Source: Acinetobacter sp. Marseille-Q1618
GTDB lineage: Bacteria > Pseudomonadota > Gammaproteobacteria > Pseudomonadales > Moraxellaceae
DNA: 64,000 bases
Reading direction: 5' to 3'
NCBI RefSeq assembly: GCF_902809855.1
Contig: NZ_CADDWJ010000003.1
Coordinates: forward strand, 62,001-126,000
Shown here: piece after piece, positions 9,464-17,775 of the stretch
Numbering within the stretch: position 1 is the first letter of the stretch
How the letters are laid out: each line of letters begins with the position of its first letter
The notes under the pieces: generated by a model
The model's database searches: none
What the model was told of the DNA's origin: nothing
The model's input: only the letters and a program-made list of their open reading frames with translations
Translations under genes and position numbers: made by a program

Positions 9464-10923
9464 TGCAAAATCTATGGTCTATTTCAGGTCGTGGCATTGC
9501 GGTATCTGCACTTGCGCTTGCTTTGACAGCTTGTCAAAGCATGCGTGGCCCAGAACCCGTAGCACAAGCCAATATTCCGACCAGTTATCTTGAAAGCGCA
9601 TCGGGTACTTCTATTGCTGAACAAGGTTATAAAGACTTTTTTGCAGACCCACGTTTGCTCCAAGTAATTGATCTTGCTTTAACCAATAACCGTGACTTAC
9701 GCACAGCGACTTTAAATATTCAACGTGCACAACAACAGTATCAAATCACTGAAAACAACCAATTGCCAACCATTGGCGCAAGTGGTGGTGTTTTACGTCA
9801 AGATACGCTGAACACGCAAAAACCTATAACTTCCTACAATGTTGGTTTGGGTGTAACTGCTTATGAGTTGGACTTTTGGGGGCGTGTACGCAGCTTAAAA
9901 GACAATGCTTTGGACAGTTATTTAGCCACTGCAAGTGCGCGTGATGCTACGCAAATTTCATTGATTGGTCAGGTAGCGCAAGCTTGGCTTAATTATTCAT
10001 TTGCCAACGCACAGCTTAAACTTGCAGACCAAACGCTAAAAGCACAACTTGACTCGTATAACCTCAACAAAAAACGTTTTGATGTGGGGATCGACAGTGA
10101 AGTTCCTGTGCGTCAAGCGCAAGTGTCCGTAGAAACTGCACGTAATGATGTTGCCAACTATAAAACTCAGATTGCACAAGCACAAAACTTGCTCAATCTT
10201 TTAGTTGGTCAACAAGTGCCTGCAAACTTACTGCCATCGCAACGTGTGACTAAAATCACCAATAACTCAGCTTTAACGGCTGGGCTACCAAGTGATTTAC
10301 TCACCAACCGTCCAGATGTGCGGGCGGCGGAATATAAACTTTCAGCGATGGGTGCAAATATTGGTGCAGCCAAAGCACGTTTATTTCCAACCATTAGTTT
10401 GACGGGTTCAGCTGGTTATGCATCCACTGATTTAAGTGATTTATTTAAATCAGGCGCATTTGTATGGTCTTTAGGTCCGAGCTTAGATATTCCGCTTTGG
10501 GACTGGGGTACACGTAAAGCCAATATTAAAATTTCAGAAACAGATCAAGAAATTGCTTTATCTGATTATGAAAAATCAATTCAGTCTGCTTTCCGTGAAG
10601 TAAATGATGCTTTGGCAACACGTCAAAACATCGGTGATCGTATCTCAGCACAACGTCGTTTGGTTGATGCAACCAATACTACTTATAAGCTTTCCAATGC
10701 GCGTTTCCGTGCAGGGATTGATAGCTTCTTAACTGTATTAGACGCACAACGTAGCTCGTATGCTGCGGAACAAGGTTTATTATTGCTTGAACAAGCCAAC
10801 TTAAATAACCAAGTTGAATTATATAAAACCTTAGGTGGCGGTGTTAAAGCCAATACTTCTGATCAAATCGTGGTACAACCTTCGACTGCTGAATTAAAAC
10901 AACAGTCTCAACAAGCGAAATGA
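9463..10923 (+). CDS. adeK: Outer membrane efflux channel AdeK
   Basis: AdeK is the TolC-like outer membrane factor of AdeIJK. It is a lipoprotein (lipobox LTACQS about 20-25 residues in) with two outer-membrane-efflux repeats containing long amphipathic helices, such as ALTNNRDLRTATLNI and NNRPDV-like TNRPDVRAAEY. The ATG at 9463 shares its first base with the adeJ TGA stop; an in-frame GTG three bases earlier is also possible, and AGGAG lies just upstream. The gene is full length and followed by a good terminator, closing the PAP2-adeIJK transcription unit. Confidence 0.96.
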   Translation: MQNLWSISGRGIAVSALALALTACQSMRGPEPVAQANIPTSYLESASGTSIAEQGYKDFFADPRLLQVIDLALTNNRDLRTATLNIQRAQQQYQITENNQLPTIGASGGVLRQDTLNTQKPITSYNVGLGVTAYELDFWGRVRSLKDNALDSYLATASARDATQISLIGQVAQAWLNYSFANAQLKLADQTLKAQLDSYNLNKKRFDVGIDSEVPVRQAQVSVETARNDVANYKTQIAQAQNLLNLLVGQQVPANLLPSQRVTKITNNSALTAGLPSDLLTNRPDVRAAEYKLSAMGANIGAAKARLFPTISLTGSAGYASTDLSDLFKSGAFVWSLGPSLDIPLWDWGTRKANIKISETDQEIALSDYEKSIQSAFREVNDALATRQNIGDRISAQRRLVDATNTTYKLSNARFRAGIDSFLTVLDAQRSSYAAEQGLLLLEQANLNNQVELYKTLGGGVKANTSDQIVVQPSTAELKQQSQQAK

Positions 10924-10948
10924 TTCAATTGATTTAACAATATAAACT

Positions 10949-10977
10949 AAGCTCACTTCGGTGGGCTTTCTTTTTAT
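10949..10977 (+). terminator. Terminator after adeK
   Basis: An eight-base-pair stem (AAGCTCAC / GTGGGCTT, one G-T pair) is closed by a stable TTCG tetraloop and followed by a T-rich tail. Confidence 0.9.
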
Positions 10978-11064
10978 TTATGGGAAATGAGAAATTAATA
11001 CCAATCAATAAAAGTTTTATAATATATTTCGGAATATTTTTTTCTGCTTCCAATCATACATTGA

Positions 11065-11324
11065 GACGCGGAAACGTCATCCGCAATTGTCTGAGGCAGG
11101 ACTACCAATGATGAATAATGTTTTTGCAATATATCAATCAATTTGCGGTATTTGTCGAGTCTTGTGGTGAGGAGCAACGCTCCGCAAGGTGGTTTTCTTG
11201 CGCAGTTTCACTGCTCATTTTGCCAAAACAAAAGTAGGCCGAGCCTGAGCAAGTCAAAGTATACTTTGACGAAGCGCAAGACGCAGTGGCTAGTCCCAAA
11301 ATATAAATTTTAGATGTAAGACTC
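11065..11324. repeat. Structured non-coding element with nested inverted repeats
   Basis: No convincing gene covers this stretch, but it is unusually rich in complementary segments. They include GGAGC-AAC-GCTCC (11171-11183), GCAGT-TTC-ACTGC (11202-11214) and a perfect 18-base palindrome (11253-11270). Two longer-range pairs nest around them: CTTGCGC (11197-11203) with GCGCAAG (11274-11280), and GAGTCTT (11157-11163) with AAGACTC (11318-11324). Just upstream, GACG/CGTC (11065-11078) and GCGG/CCGC (11068-11084) compete for overlapping bases. It could be a miniature repeat element, a decayed mobile element or a structured RNA. I do not recognise the family. Confidence 0.5.
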
Positions 11325-11348
11325 CGTCGAAAACAAACTACTTATATT

Positions 11349-11624
11349 ATGTTATTTTCCAAGAATGGTATTACACAACAGCTTTTACAACACACAAATT
11401 TTCGAGCATTGCAACACACCGAAATCATTTTATATTTTTCAGGAATGCAGCCTTATCTACTGCTTAAAAGTACTGAATTTCCACGTTTTATTTTCGATCT
11501 GATGAATGATTTTTGTTATTTAGACACATTTTTCATCTTTGCTGCACAACCTATTTTAGAGCAAAAGCAAATTGCTGATTTTTTAGAAATTCAACTATTT
11601 GATTATTTTTGTGGGCAAATATAG
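11349..11624 (+). CDS. Hypothetical 91-residue protein
   Basis: An open frame of 91 residues, rich in Phe, Leu and Gln, with no signal peptide or recognisable domain. There is no clear ribosome binding site before its ATG, and it lies immediately after the structured element at 11065-11324. Amino acid composition is reasonably protein-like, with amphipathic stretches such as KQIADFLEIQLFDYF. It may be a genuine small orphan gene or the residue of a larger decayed one. Confidence 0.35.
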   Translation: MLFSKNGITQQLLQHTNFRALQHTEIILYFSGMQPYLLLKSTEFPRFIFDLMNDFCYLDTFFIFAAQPILEQKQIADFLEIQLFDYFCGQI

Positions 11625-11644
11625 CTTTTAAAACTCAACAGATA

Positions 11645-12550
11645 TCACACCACCCAAAGTAAAACAATCGGCAAAGTAACCGCAGAACATAACGTTTGCA
11701 GACTGATCAACCCTGCCATGAGTTGATGATCACCCCTCAATACCTTGGTTAAAATATACGAAGCTGAAGCCGTAGGTAACGCAAAAAATACTACCATCAC
11801 TTGTGTTTCTAGCTGAGTTAAGTGTAAAAACCTACACACCAGATATGCCAAAGCGGGCATTATTAAAAGTCTTGCAAATGTATTTAGAAACAAGACCCAA
11901 AGCTCTTTTTTTAACTCGGTGAATTGTAACGCCGCCCCTACACAAAGCAGCCCTAAAGGTAAACTACAAATCCCCAATTGTTTAATTAAATCATTAAAGC
12001 CTGCCCAAAGACTAAGACCTGAAAAATTAAAGCCGATGCCTATAACACATGCCATAATGAGTGGATTTTTCAACAAAGACAAGATGATAGATTTCGCATC
12101 CATATTGTCCTGACTGGTCAATGCCAATATAGATAAAATATTAACCATAGGAATACACAGCGCCAATGTGATCGCCAAAATCGTCATCCCTTGCTGACTA
12201 AACAATGCTGCAACAATCGCTAAACCCATATAAGTATTAAAGCGAACCATGCCCTGCATATAAACACCAAAACGTGCCGAATCTGTTTTTTGTACAAAGC
12301 GAATAAGATATAACACAGTACAAGCAATCGTTAAGACCACAGCCAAAACCGTAATAATGGTTTTAATCATGTCTAAATGGATCGTCGCTGTAGCTAAATT
12401 TGCAAATAACATTGCAGGAAATAACACATAATAATTCAGCTTTTCTGCACCACTCCAAAATCCATCACTCAAAAATCTTGTTCTTTTCAATACATTTCCA
12501 CCTACAATTAAAGCCAGTAGAGGAAATAACGAAATGAGTATTTGTGTCAT
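11645..12550 (-). CDS. AEC-family (auxin efflux carrier-like) transporter
   Basis: This 301-residue integral membrane protein has about ten hydrophobic helices in two five-helix halves, as in AEC/MdcF/YfdV-type carriers. Family-like segments include the N-terminal FPLLALIVGGNVLKR and the C-terminal VVFFALPTASASYILTKVLRGD, which contains the conserved small-residue crossover region. Bacterial members export or take up small organic acids such as malonate or malate; the substrate is not apparent here and no metabolic gene adjoins it. It ends about 20 bases from the small orphan frame that converges on it. Confidence 0.8.
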   Translation of the reverse strand: MTQILISLFPLLALIVGGNVLKRTRFLSDGFWSGAEKLNYYVLFPAMLFANLATATIHLDMIKTIITVLAVVLTIACTVLYLIRFVQKTDSARFGVYMQGMVRFNTYMGLAIVAALFSQQGMTILAITLALCIPMVNILSILALTSQDNMDAKSIILSLLKNPLIMACVIGIGFNFSGLSLWAGFNDLIKQLGICSLPLGLLCVGAALQFTELKKELWVLFLNTFARLLIMPALAYLVCRFLHLTQLETQVMVVFFALPTASASYILTKVLRGDHQLMAGLISLQTLCSAVTLPIVLLWVV

Positions 12551-12900
12551 GCTTCATCCATGTTGTGCATTTTTAAAACTTTCACAGTAAACTTTACACC
12601 ATTTGTCGAATTATTTATTTACTTTTCAATGTTTATAAACATACTCACAAAAAAACCCACATACCATAAAATTATTTTAATTTTTATTTTTCAATAGATT
12701 AAATCAATTCAAATCTATTTCTAATGTTCCAAAACTGTGCATAAATTCCAACTTGGTGCGGCAGTTTGCTTTATATCGAGTCTTGATGAATCTTTCTGAA
12801 TCTTGATCATTTTTTCCCTTCTTCTACCCTCTTCACGCTTATAAATAGCTGGTTATACTTGAGCCAAATTGTGACACATAGCACCAAACAAGTTCCCCTT
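12551..12900. other. Divergent intergenic region between the AEC transporter and amt
   Basis: An AT-rich stretch of 350 bases that must hold promoters for both flanking transporters. I could not identify a clear sigma-54 (GG-N10-GC) element, which would have suggested nitrogen control of the ammonium transporter. No gene or strong hairpin is visible. Confidence 0.4.
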
Positions 12901-14088
12901 ATGCAAAATATTGACCTTCTCTTTCTCCTACTCGGTGCAATTCTTGTGCTTGCTATGCATGCAGGATTTGCCTTCTTAGAACTTGGTACGGTTCGCCATA
13001 AAAACCAAGTCAATGCACTCAGTAAAATCTTGACTGATTTTTCCATTTCAGCGATTGCTTACTTTTTTGTCGGTTATTACATTGCCTATGGTCAGCATTT
13101 TTTCCATTCAGGTGTGCAACTCTCGGCTGAGCATGGCTATAACTTGATGCGCTGTTTCTTCTTATTAACCTTTGCTGCTGCTATTCCTGCGATTATTTCA
13201 GGGGGAATTGCTGAGCGTGCCAAAATGCGAACTCAAGCGATTGCTACTTTATTTTTGGTAGCTTTGGTCTATCCATTTTTTGAAGGCATCGCATGGAACG
13301 GAAATTTTGGTTTACAAGATTGGTTAAAAGATACCTTTGGGGCATCTTTTCATGACTTTGCAGGCTCAGTTGTTGTACATGCAATGGGCGGTTGGATGGC
13401 ACTTGCAGCGGTGATTTTATTGGGTGCACGTCATGGACGTTATAAAAAAGATGGACGCGTAAGCGCACACCCACCATCATCTATTCCATTTTTAGCCTTG
13501 GGTTCATGGATTTTAATTGTTGGTTGGTTTGGCTTTAATGTTATGAGTGCACAGCGTTTAGATGCCATTTCTGGTTTAGTCGCAATTAACTCACTGATGG
13601 CAATGGTAGGCGGTACAATTGCAGCAAATTTCTTTGGAAAAGAAGATCCTGGATTTTTACACAATGGACCTCTAGCTGGCTTAGTTGCAATCTGTGCTGG
13701 CTCTGATGTTGTCCACCCTGTCGGTGCATTAGTAATCGGAATGTGTGCTGGCTTATTTTTTGTCAAATTGTTTACCTATACCCAAAACCGTTTAAAAGTA
13801 GATGATGTGCTTGGGGTATGGCCTCTACACGGTGTCTGTGGTGCTTTCGGTGGTATTGCAGTCGGTCTATTTGGACAAAAATGGTTAGGTGGCTTAGGTA
13901 GTGTGGCAATGATGTCACAAATTTTGGGAACGGTATTCGCTATTGGTATCGCATTAATCGGTGCATTTGCTGTCTATGGCATTTTAAAAATCACAATGGG
14001 CATTCGTTTAAGCCAAGAAGATGAATTTCGAGGTGCTGACTTATCCATTCATAAAATTTCAGCAAATTCAGAAGATGCTATTTTTTAA
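12901..14088 (+). CDS. amt: Ammonium transporter, Amt family
   Basis: The protein of about 395 residues is an Amt/Rh-family channel for ammonium in the inner membrane. It begins with the first membrane helix (FLLLGAILVLAMHAGFAFLELG) and has about eleven helices. The conserved pore histidines are in SVVVHAMGGWMAL and WPLHGVCGAFGG. There is no long signal peptide like that of E. coli AmtB. The ATG at 12901 is chosen. A TTG at 12859 would add 14 residues not expected for the family, and neither start has a strong ribosome binding site. No glnK (PII) gene is adjacent, which is unusual for Amt genes. Confidence 0.9.
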   Translation: MQNIDLLFLLLGAILVLAMHAGFAFLELGTVRHKNQVNALSKILTDFSISAIAYFFVGYYIAYGQHFFHSGVQLSAEHGYNLMRCFFLLTFAAAIPAIISGGIAERAKMRTQAIATLFLVALVYPFFEGIAWNGNFGLQDWLKDTFGASFHDFAGSVVVHAMGGWMALAAVILLGARHGRYKKDGRVSAHPPSSIPFLALGSWILIVGWFGFNVMSAQRLDAISGLVAINSLMAMVGGTIAANFFGKEDPGFLHNGPLAGLVAICAGSDVVHPVGALVIGMCAGLFFVKLFTYTQNRLKVDDVLGVWPLHGVCGAFGGIAVGLFGQKWLGGLGSVAMMSQILGTVFAIGIALIGAFAVYGILKITMGIRLSQEDEFRGADLSIHKISANSEDAIF

Positions 14089-14101
14089 GATACTGATTAT
14101 A

Positions 14102-14139
14102 AAAATAAAAAACTTCTCTGCTTAGAAGTTTTTTATTTT
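14102..14139. terminator. Bidirectional terminator between amt and the HAD gene
   Basis: A perfect 16-base-pair stem (14102-14117 with 14124-14139) has A-rich and T-rich flanks on either side. It can terminate both converging genes. Confidence 0.9.
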
Positions 14140-14153
14140 AATCTATTTGATAC

Positions 14154-14840
14154 TTAATCTAGATAATCTACAACTTGTTTTAATTTATCAATTCGCTGTG
14201 GAATATGAGCAACATCTTCATGAAAACCATTGAGCAATAATGCATTTAGACCTGCGCCTATCGCACCTGCATAATCATTGACAGGATGATCACCAACATA
14301 CAAAGCCTGTTGTGGCTGGATACTTAAACGCTGACAGGTTTCTAAAAAAATTTCTGGTTTAGGCTTGCTGATGCCGACCAACTCCGAACTGATAATCTCA
14401 TCAAAACAATGACTAAACCCTAAACCTTCCAAAATCTTTAAACGTGTTGCATGTCCACCATTGGAAATAACGGCCAGTGAATACTGCTGTTGTTTTAAAT
14501 ATTGTAATAAATCTGCTGCACCTTGCATGGCAACTGCCGCCATTCCAAACTGTTGAAACCAATATTGTGTTAACTCTTCCAAATCAGGCGTTGCCTTCCA
14601 CGCCAATGCCTCTGTTAGTGCATGTCCGACTGAAGCAGCAATGCTAGGATGCGTGAGTAACTCCTTTTTAGGATAGCCGCCATTATCAATACGGCGAATG
14701 ATCTGTACAGTTTTTTCTAATTCATGTGAGCTTAAATTATAGGAAAAATCTTGCAAAAACTGACGAGCGTAGACCACTACACTCTGATCACGATGCGTTA
14801 AAGTATTGTCTAAATCAAAAAGTACAGCTTGAATTTTCAT
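14154..14840 (-). CDS. HAD-superfamily hydrolase
   Basis: A 228-residue haloacid-dehalogenase-type hydrolase with all four HAD motifs: nucleophile motif LFDLDNTLTH near the N-terminus, motif II VISNGGHAT, motif III lysine in GISKPKPEIF, and motif IV GDHPVNDYAGA. The helical cap inserted between motifs I and II is the C1 type found in phosphoglycolate phosphatase-like and YjjG-like enzymes. It is therefore probably a phosphatase for a small phosphorylated metabolite; the substrate is unknown. It is divergent from the PAP2 gene at 14975. Confidence 0.85.
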   Translation of the reverse strand: MKIQAVLFDLDNTLTHRDQSVVVYARQFLQDFSYNLSSHELEKTVQIIRRIDNGGYPKKELLTHPSIAASVGHALTEALAWKATPDLEELTQYWFQQFGMAAVAMQGAADLLQYLKQQQYSLAVISNGGHATRLKILEGLGFSHCFDEIISSELVGISKPKPEIFLETCQRLSIQPQQALYVGDHPVNDYAGAIGAGLNALLLNGFHEDVAHIPQRIDKLKQVVDYLD

Positions 14841-14900
14841 TGTATTTCTTCAGTTAAAAATAGCCATGAAGCATGTTGATCATTGAGTGAAAAGGTCTAG

Positions 14901-14917
14901 ATTAATTCTAGTTTAAG
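14901..14917 (+). promoter_or_regulatory. Candidate PmrA box upstream of the second PAP2 gene
   Basis: ATTAAT-TCTAG-TTTAAG fits the HTTAAD-N5-HTTAAD direct repeat bound by PmrA. TTTAAA follows immediately. A possible -10 (CATAAA) lies 16 bases beyond the second half-site. The site is 57 bases before the ATG of the PAP2 gene. The 23-base block is nearly repeated upstream of dgkA. Confidence 0.7.
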
Positions 14918-14974
14918 TTTAAATTGCTTTAATCATAAACCATATTTTCATGATCAATTTACATTTTATCCGAT

Positions 14975-15664
14975 ATGGTTTTCTCGAATTTTCAAAAAAT
15001 TATGCTGGCATGTATTACATTTAGCGTTATTTCATGTGTGATTTTACTGCTTTGTTTTCCTATTGGTGGTGCAATTGACCAAAGTTTGATTCGACCTTGG
15101 ATGGATCAATTTGGACATTTTCTCTATCGTGACAATTATTATCTGGTGCAATGGAATCATAAATATTTAAAAAATATTTTGATTTTAGGCTACATTAGTT
15201 TTCTATTTTTATGGCTAGCCTCTTTTAAATTAGAACGATTAAAACCTTCTCGCTGGCACTATGGCTATATGTTTTGGGTGAGTGTGTTATCCACAGGATT
15301 GGTCGGTTTATTAAAATCTCAATCCCGTCATGCATGTCCGTGGAATATGACACATGCGACGCCAACAGGATTTATTTGGGATTTTTCTGCAACGAATGGG
15401 CATTGTTTTCCTGGAGGTCATGCCAGTACAGGTTTTGCTTTAATGACAGGATTTTTTGTCTATCGCTTAGTTTCAAAAAAATATGCCTATGTATTCTTAT
15501 TTTTAGGGATGTCTTTAGGTTTTATCATGGGATGGGGACAAATGATGCGAGGTGCGCATTTTCTTAGCCATAATCTTTGGACAGCTTGGATTATCTTTAC
15601 ATTCAATATCTTAATGTATGCTATTTTTTATAATAAATTTCAAAAGACAGTACAAGTTAATTAG
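14975..15664 (+). CDS. PAP2-family membrane phosphatase adjacent to pmrCAB
   Basis: A 229-residue protein with about six membrane helices and variant PAP2 motifs: LLKSQSRHACPW (motif 1 with CPW instead of RP), FPGGHAS (PSGH block) and RGAHFLSHNLWTAW (motif 3). This subclass includes lipid A 1-phosphatase-like and PgpB-like enzymes, so a role at the lipid A or undecaprenyl phosphate level is plausible but not shown. The gene converges on pmrB. A PmrA-like direct repeat lies upstream, which supports membership of the lipid A modification regulon. No good ribosome binding site precedes the chosen ATG. Confidence 0.83.
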   Translation: MVFSNFQKIMLACITFSVISCVILLLCFPIGGAIDQSLIRPWMDQFGHFLYRDNYYLVQWNHKYLKNILILGYISFLFLWLASFKLERLKPSRWHYGYMFWVSVLSTGLVGLLKSQSRHACPWNMTHATPTGFIWDFSATNGHCFPGGHASTGFALMTGFFVYRLVSKKYAYVFLFLGMSLGFIMGWGQMMRGAHFLSHNLWTAWIIFTFNILMYAIFYNKFQKTVQVN

Positions 15665-15689
15665 GTCAAACCGTTTAAATAGACCATTC

Positions 15690-15719
15690 AGGTGAAATAT
15701 TGAATATTTCACCTTTTTT
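15690..15719 (+). terminator. Terminator between the PAP2 gene and pmrB
   Basis: An 11-base-pair perfect stem (15690-15700 with 15704-15714) and a three-base loop are followed by a T-run on the plus strand. It lies at the end of the PAP2 gene. Confidence 0.88.
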
Positions 15720-15723
15720 ATGT

Positions 15724-17055
15724 CTACAGATCATGCAGTTGCATCGGTAATTTTACCAAAACTTGCAATCCCCCTAATTCTTCACTTCGAGAAAATTGAA
15801 TATGTCCACCTAAATGTTGTACTGCTTTTTCTACGATAGATAAACCCAAACCACTACCGACTTCTAAATGATGATGCACACGATAAAAACGCTTCAACAC
15901 TTTGTCATATAACTCAGGCTCAATCCCCGCCCCACTGTCTTCAATCTGAATAAATGCTGAACCCTGCCCATCTTCAAATACAGAGATATTGATCACGCCC
16001 ATATCTGGGGTGTATTTAATTGCATTATCAATCAAGTTAAAAATGATCGAATGCACACTTTGTTCAATACTCACCATTTGCACAGGATCATTACGCAAAA
16101 AACCCAAATCAATGTCTTTTTGCACCGCAAGATTTAACAACTGCTCAACGCAGTTAAATGCCACATCATTCAATTGAAAAGTGGTTATCAATCTTTCATA
16201 TTTCAGAGAAGCATCTTGTTTAGCTAGTGCCAATAACTGGGTAACCAAATGCTGCATCCGTGCCAAACCTTTGCTTAAATTTAATAAGTTTGGATCATCA
16301 GGAAACTGACTCATTAAAATTTTTGTTTGTAAATTCAATGCAGTAATTGGAGTGCGTAACTCATGTGCAGCATCTGCAACGAACTGGCGTTGTTCTTGTT
16401 GTGCCAATGAAATACGTTCAAATAAATGATTCATCTCATTAATCGTGGGCACTAATTCTTCAGGATAATGACTGTTTTGAATAGAAGATAAGGAGTTTGG
16501 ATCACGTAATGACAATTCAGACTTAAATTCATCCAAGGGCTTTAAACTTCTACGAATAATGAATACCAATGCCAACAATGCAAAAGGCATAATCAAAAAA
16601 TAAGGCAAAAACATCGTGCCAGCCAATTCAAAGGCTAATTTTTCACGGACTTGAAATTGTTGACTGATTTGAATTTGATATTTTTCTGTAGGCAGTACAT
16701 AGGCAATCCATGTGCCATGTTCTGTGTCTTGGGTATAAAAACCAGCTTTTGTCTTAGGTTCAACCAAATAATGATCAGCATGACTTAAGTCTTTACGCTC
16801 TGAATAAGCCCAAACATCTATAAATAAATCTTCTTCGTGATAGCGTTTTTGGTGGTTAAAATCGCTTTCTAAAGGACGAGCATTTTTGGCAACTCGCTCT
16901 GCCAAATACACCATTTGCTCATCTAAAATTTCAGTGGTTTCATGTAATGAAATTTTATAAGCAGTAAAAATGAGCACACATCCCATGAATACACTAAATA
17001 ATGAAACATAAAGAATTAAACGTCTTCGCAGAGAATAGTGCTGTTTTTGTTTCAT
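15724..17055 (-). CDS. pmrB: Sensor histidine kinase PmrB
   Basis: PmrB senses envelope and metal cues and phosphorylates PmrA; mutations in it cause colistin resistance in A. baumannii. The 443-residue protein has TM1 at about residues 13-32, a periplasmic domain of about 110 residues and TM2 near 147-168. A HAMP-like linker follows. The phosphoacceptor histidine is H231 in AAHELRTPITAL. The N box (FNLIDNAIKYTP) and G boxes (DSGAGIEPE, GSGLGLSIVEKA) are intact. It is the third gene of pmrCAB, 30 bases after pmrA. Confidence 0.93.
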   Translation of the reverse strand: MKQKQHYSLRRRLILYVSLFSVFMGCVLIFTAYKISLHETTEILDEQMVYLAERVAKNARPLESDFNHQKRYHEEDLFIDVWAYSERKDLSHADHYLVEPKTKAGFYTQDTEHGTWIAYVLPTEKYQIQISQQFQVREKLAFELAGTMFLPYFLIMPFALLALVFIIRRSLKPLDEFKSELSLRDPNSLSSIQNSHYPEELVPTINEMNHLFERISLAQQEQRQFVADAAHELRTPITALNLQTKILMSQFPDDPNLLNLSKGLARMQHLVTQLLALAKQDASLKYERLITTFQLNDVAFNCVEQLLNLAVQKDIDLGFLRNDPVQMVSIEQSVHSIIFNLIDNAIKYTPDMGVINISVFEDGQGSAFIQIEDSGAGIEPELYDKVLKRFYRVHHHLEVGSGLGLSIVEKAVQHLGGHIQFSRSEELGGLQVLVKLPMQLHDL

Positions 17056-17085
17056 CTTGTTTGATCTACTATTTTTGATCTATGC

Positions 17086-17760
17086 TTATGCTTGACCCAA
17101 GCGATACCCCAAACCACGAATGGTACGGATAAAGTTTTTACCTAATTTTGAGCGAATATGATGCACATATACCTCAATGGTATTGCTGTTAATTTCACTG
17201 TCTAAAGCATATAGCTTATCTTCCAAATTGGCTTTGGAAAAGATTTTATTCGGATGAGTCATTAGTGGAATTAAGATTGCCCATTCACGTTTAGACAAAT
17301 CTACGGGTTCGCCCTTAAAAGTTGCAAGGTGCTGTTCTACATCTAAAACCAAATCCCCATTTTTCAGGATTTCAGCCCCAGCTTGCAATGCGTGTGTTTG
17401 CTGAGAACGACGCAATAAAGCTTGAATACGTGCAATTAATTCTTCAAATTCATAAGGTTTGATCAAGTAATCATCAGCGCCTTGATTTAAACCCTCAACC
17501 CGATTTTGCAATTGATCTCGTGCAGAGATGATCAAAACAGGTGTAGCCACACGTTGACGAATTTGCTTCAGTACTTGCATACCATCCATCATCGGCAGAC
17601 CTAAATCCAGCAAAATCAAATCAAATGTTTGGTTCGTCAGCAACTTTAAACCATCCAAACCATTGTTGACCCATTCCACCTCATATTGATGAAAACGCAA
17701 TAATGTCAGGGTTGATTCCGCAATCATAAAATCGTCTTCAATCATTAAGATTTTAGTCAT
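17086..17760 (-). CDS. pmrA: Response regulator PmrA
   Basis: A 224-residue OmpR/PhoB-family regulator. The receiver domain has the acidic pair in MIEDDFM, the phosphoacceptor D52 in LILLDLGLPMMDG and the conserved lysine in DYLIKPYEF. The C-terminal winged helix ends in IEVYVHHIRSKLGKNFIRTIRGLGYRL. It activates pmrCAB and other lipid A modification genes by binding direct repeats of TTAA-type half-sites. Three such sites are seen in this window, at 14901, 19484 and 47200. It starts 15 bases after pmrC. Confidence 0.95.
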   Translation of the reverse strand: MTKILMIEDDFMIAESTLTLLRFHQYEVEWVNNGLDGLKLLTNQTFDLILLDLGLPMMDGMQVLKQIRQRVATPVLIISARDQLQNRVEGLNQGADDYLIKPYEFEELIARIQALLRRSQQTHALQAGAEILKNGDLVLDVEQHLATFKGEPVDLSKREWAILIPLMTHPNKIFSKANLEDKLYALDSEINSNTIEVYVHHIRSKLGKNFIRTIRGLGYRLGQA

Positions 17761-17775
17761 GTTGGTTTTCCTCTA

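Noticed and set aside
10995-11177. 60-residue open frame on the minus strand after adeK
   Set aside because: It runs into the structured element, lacks a ribosome binding site and resembles no protein I know.
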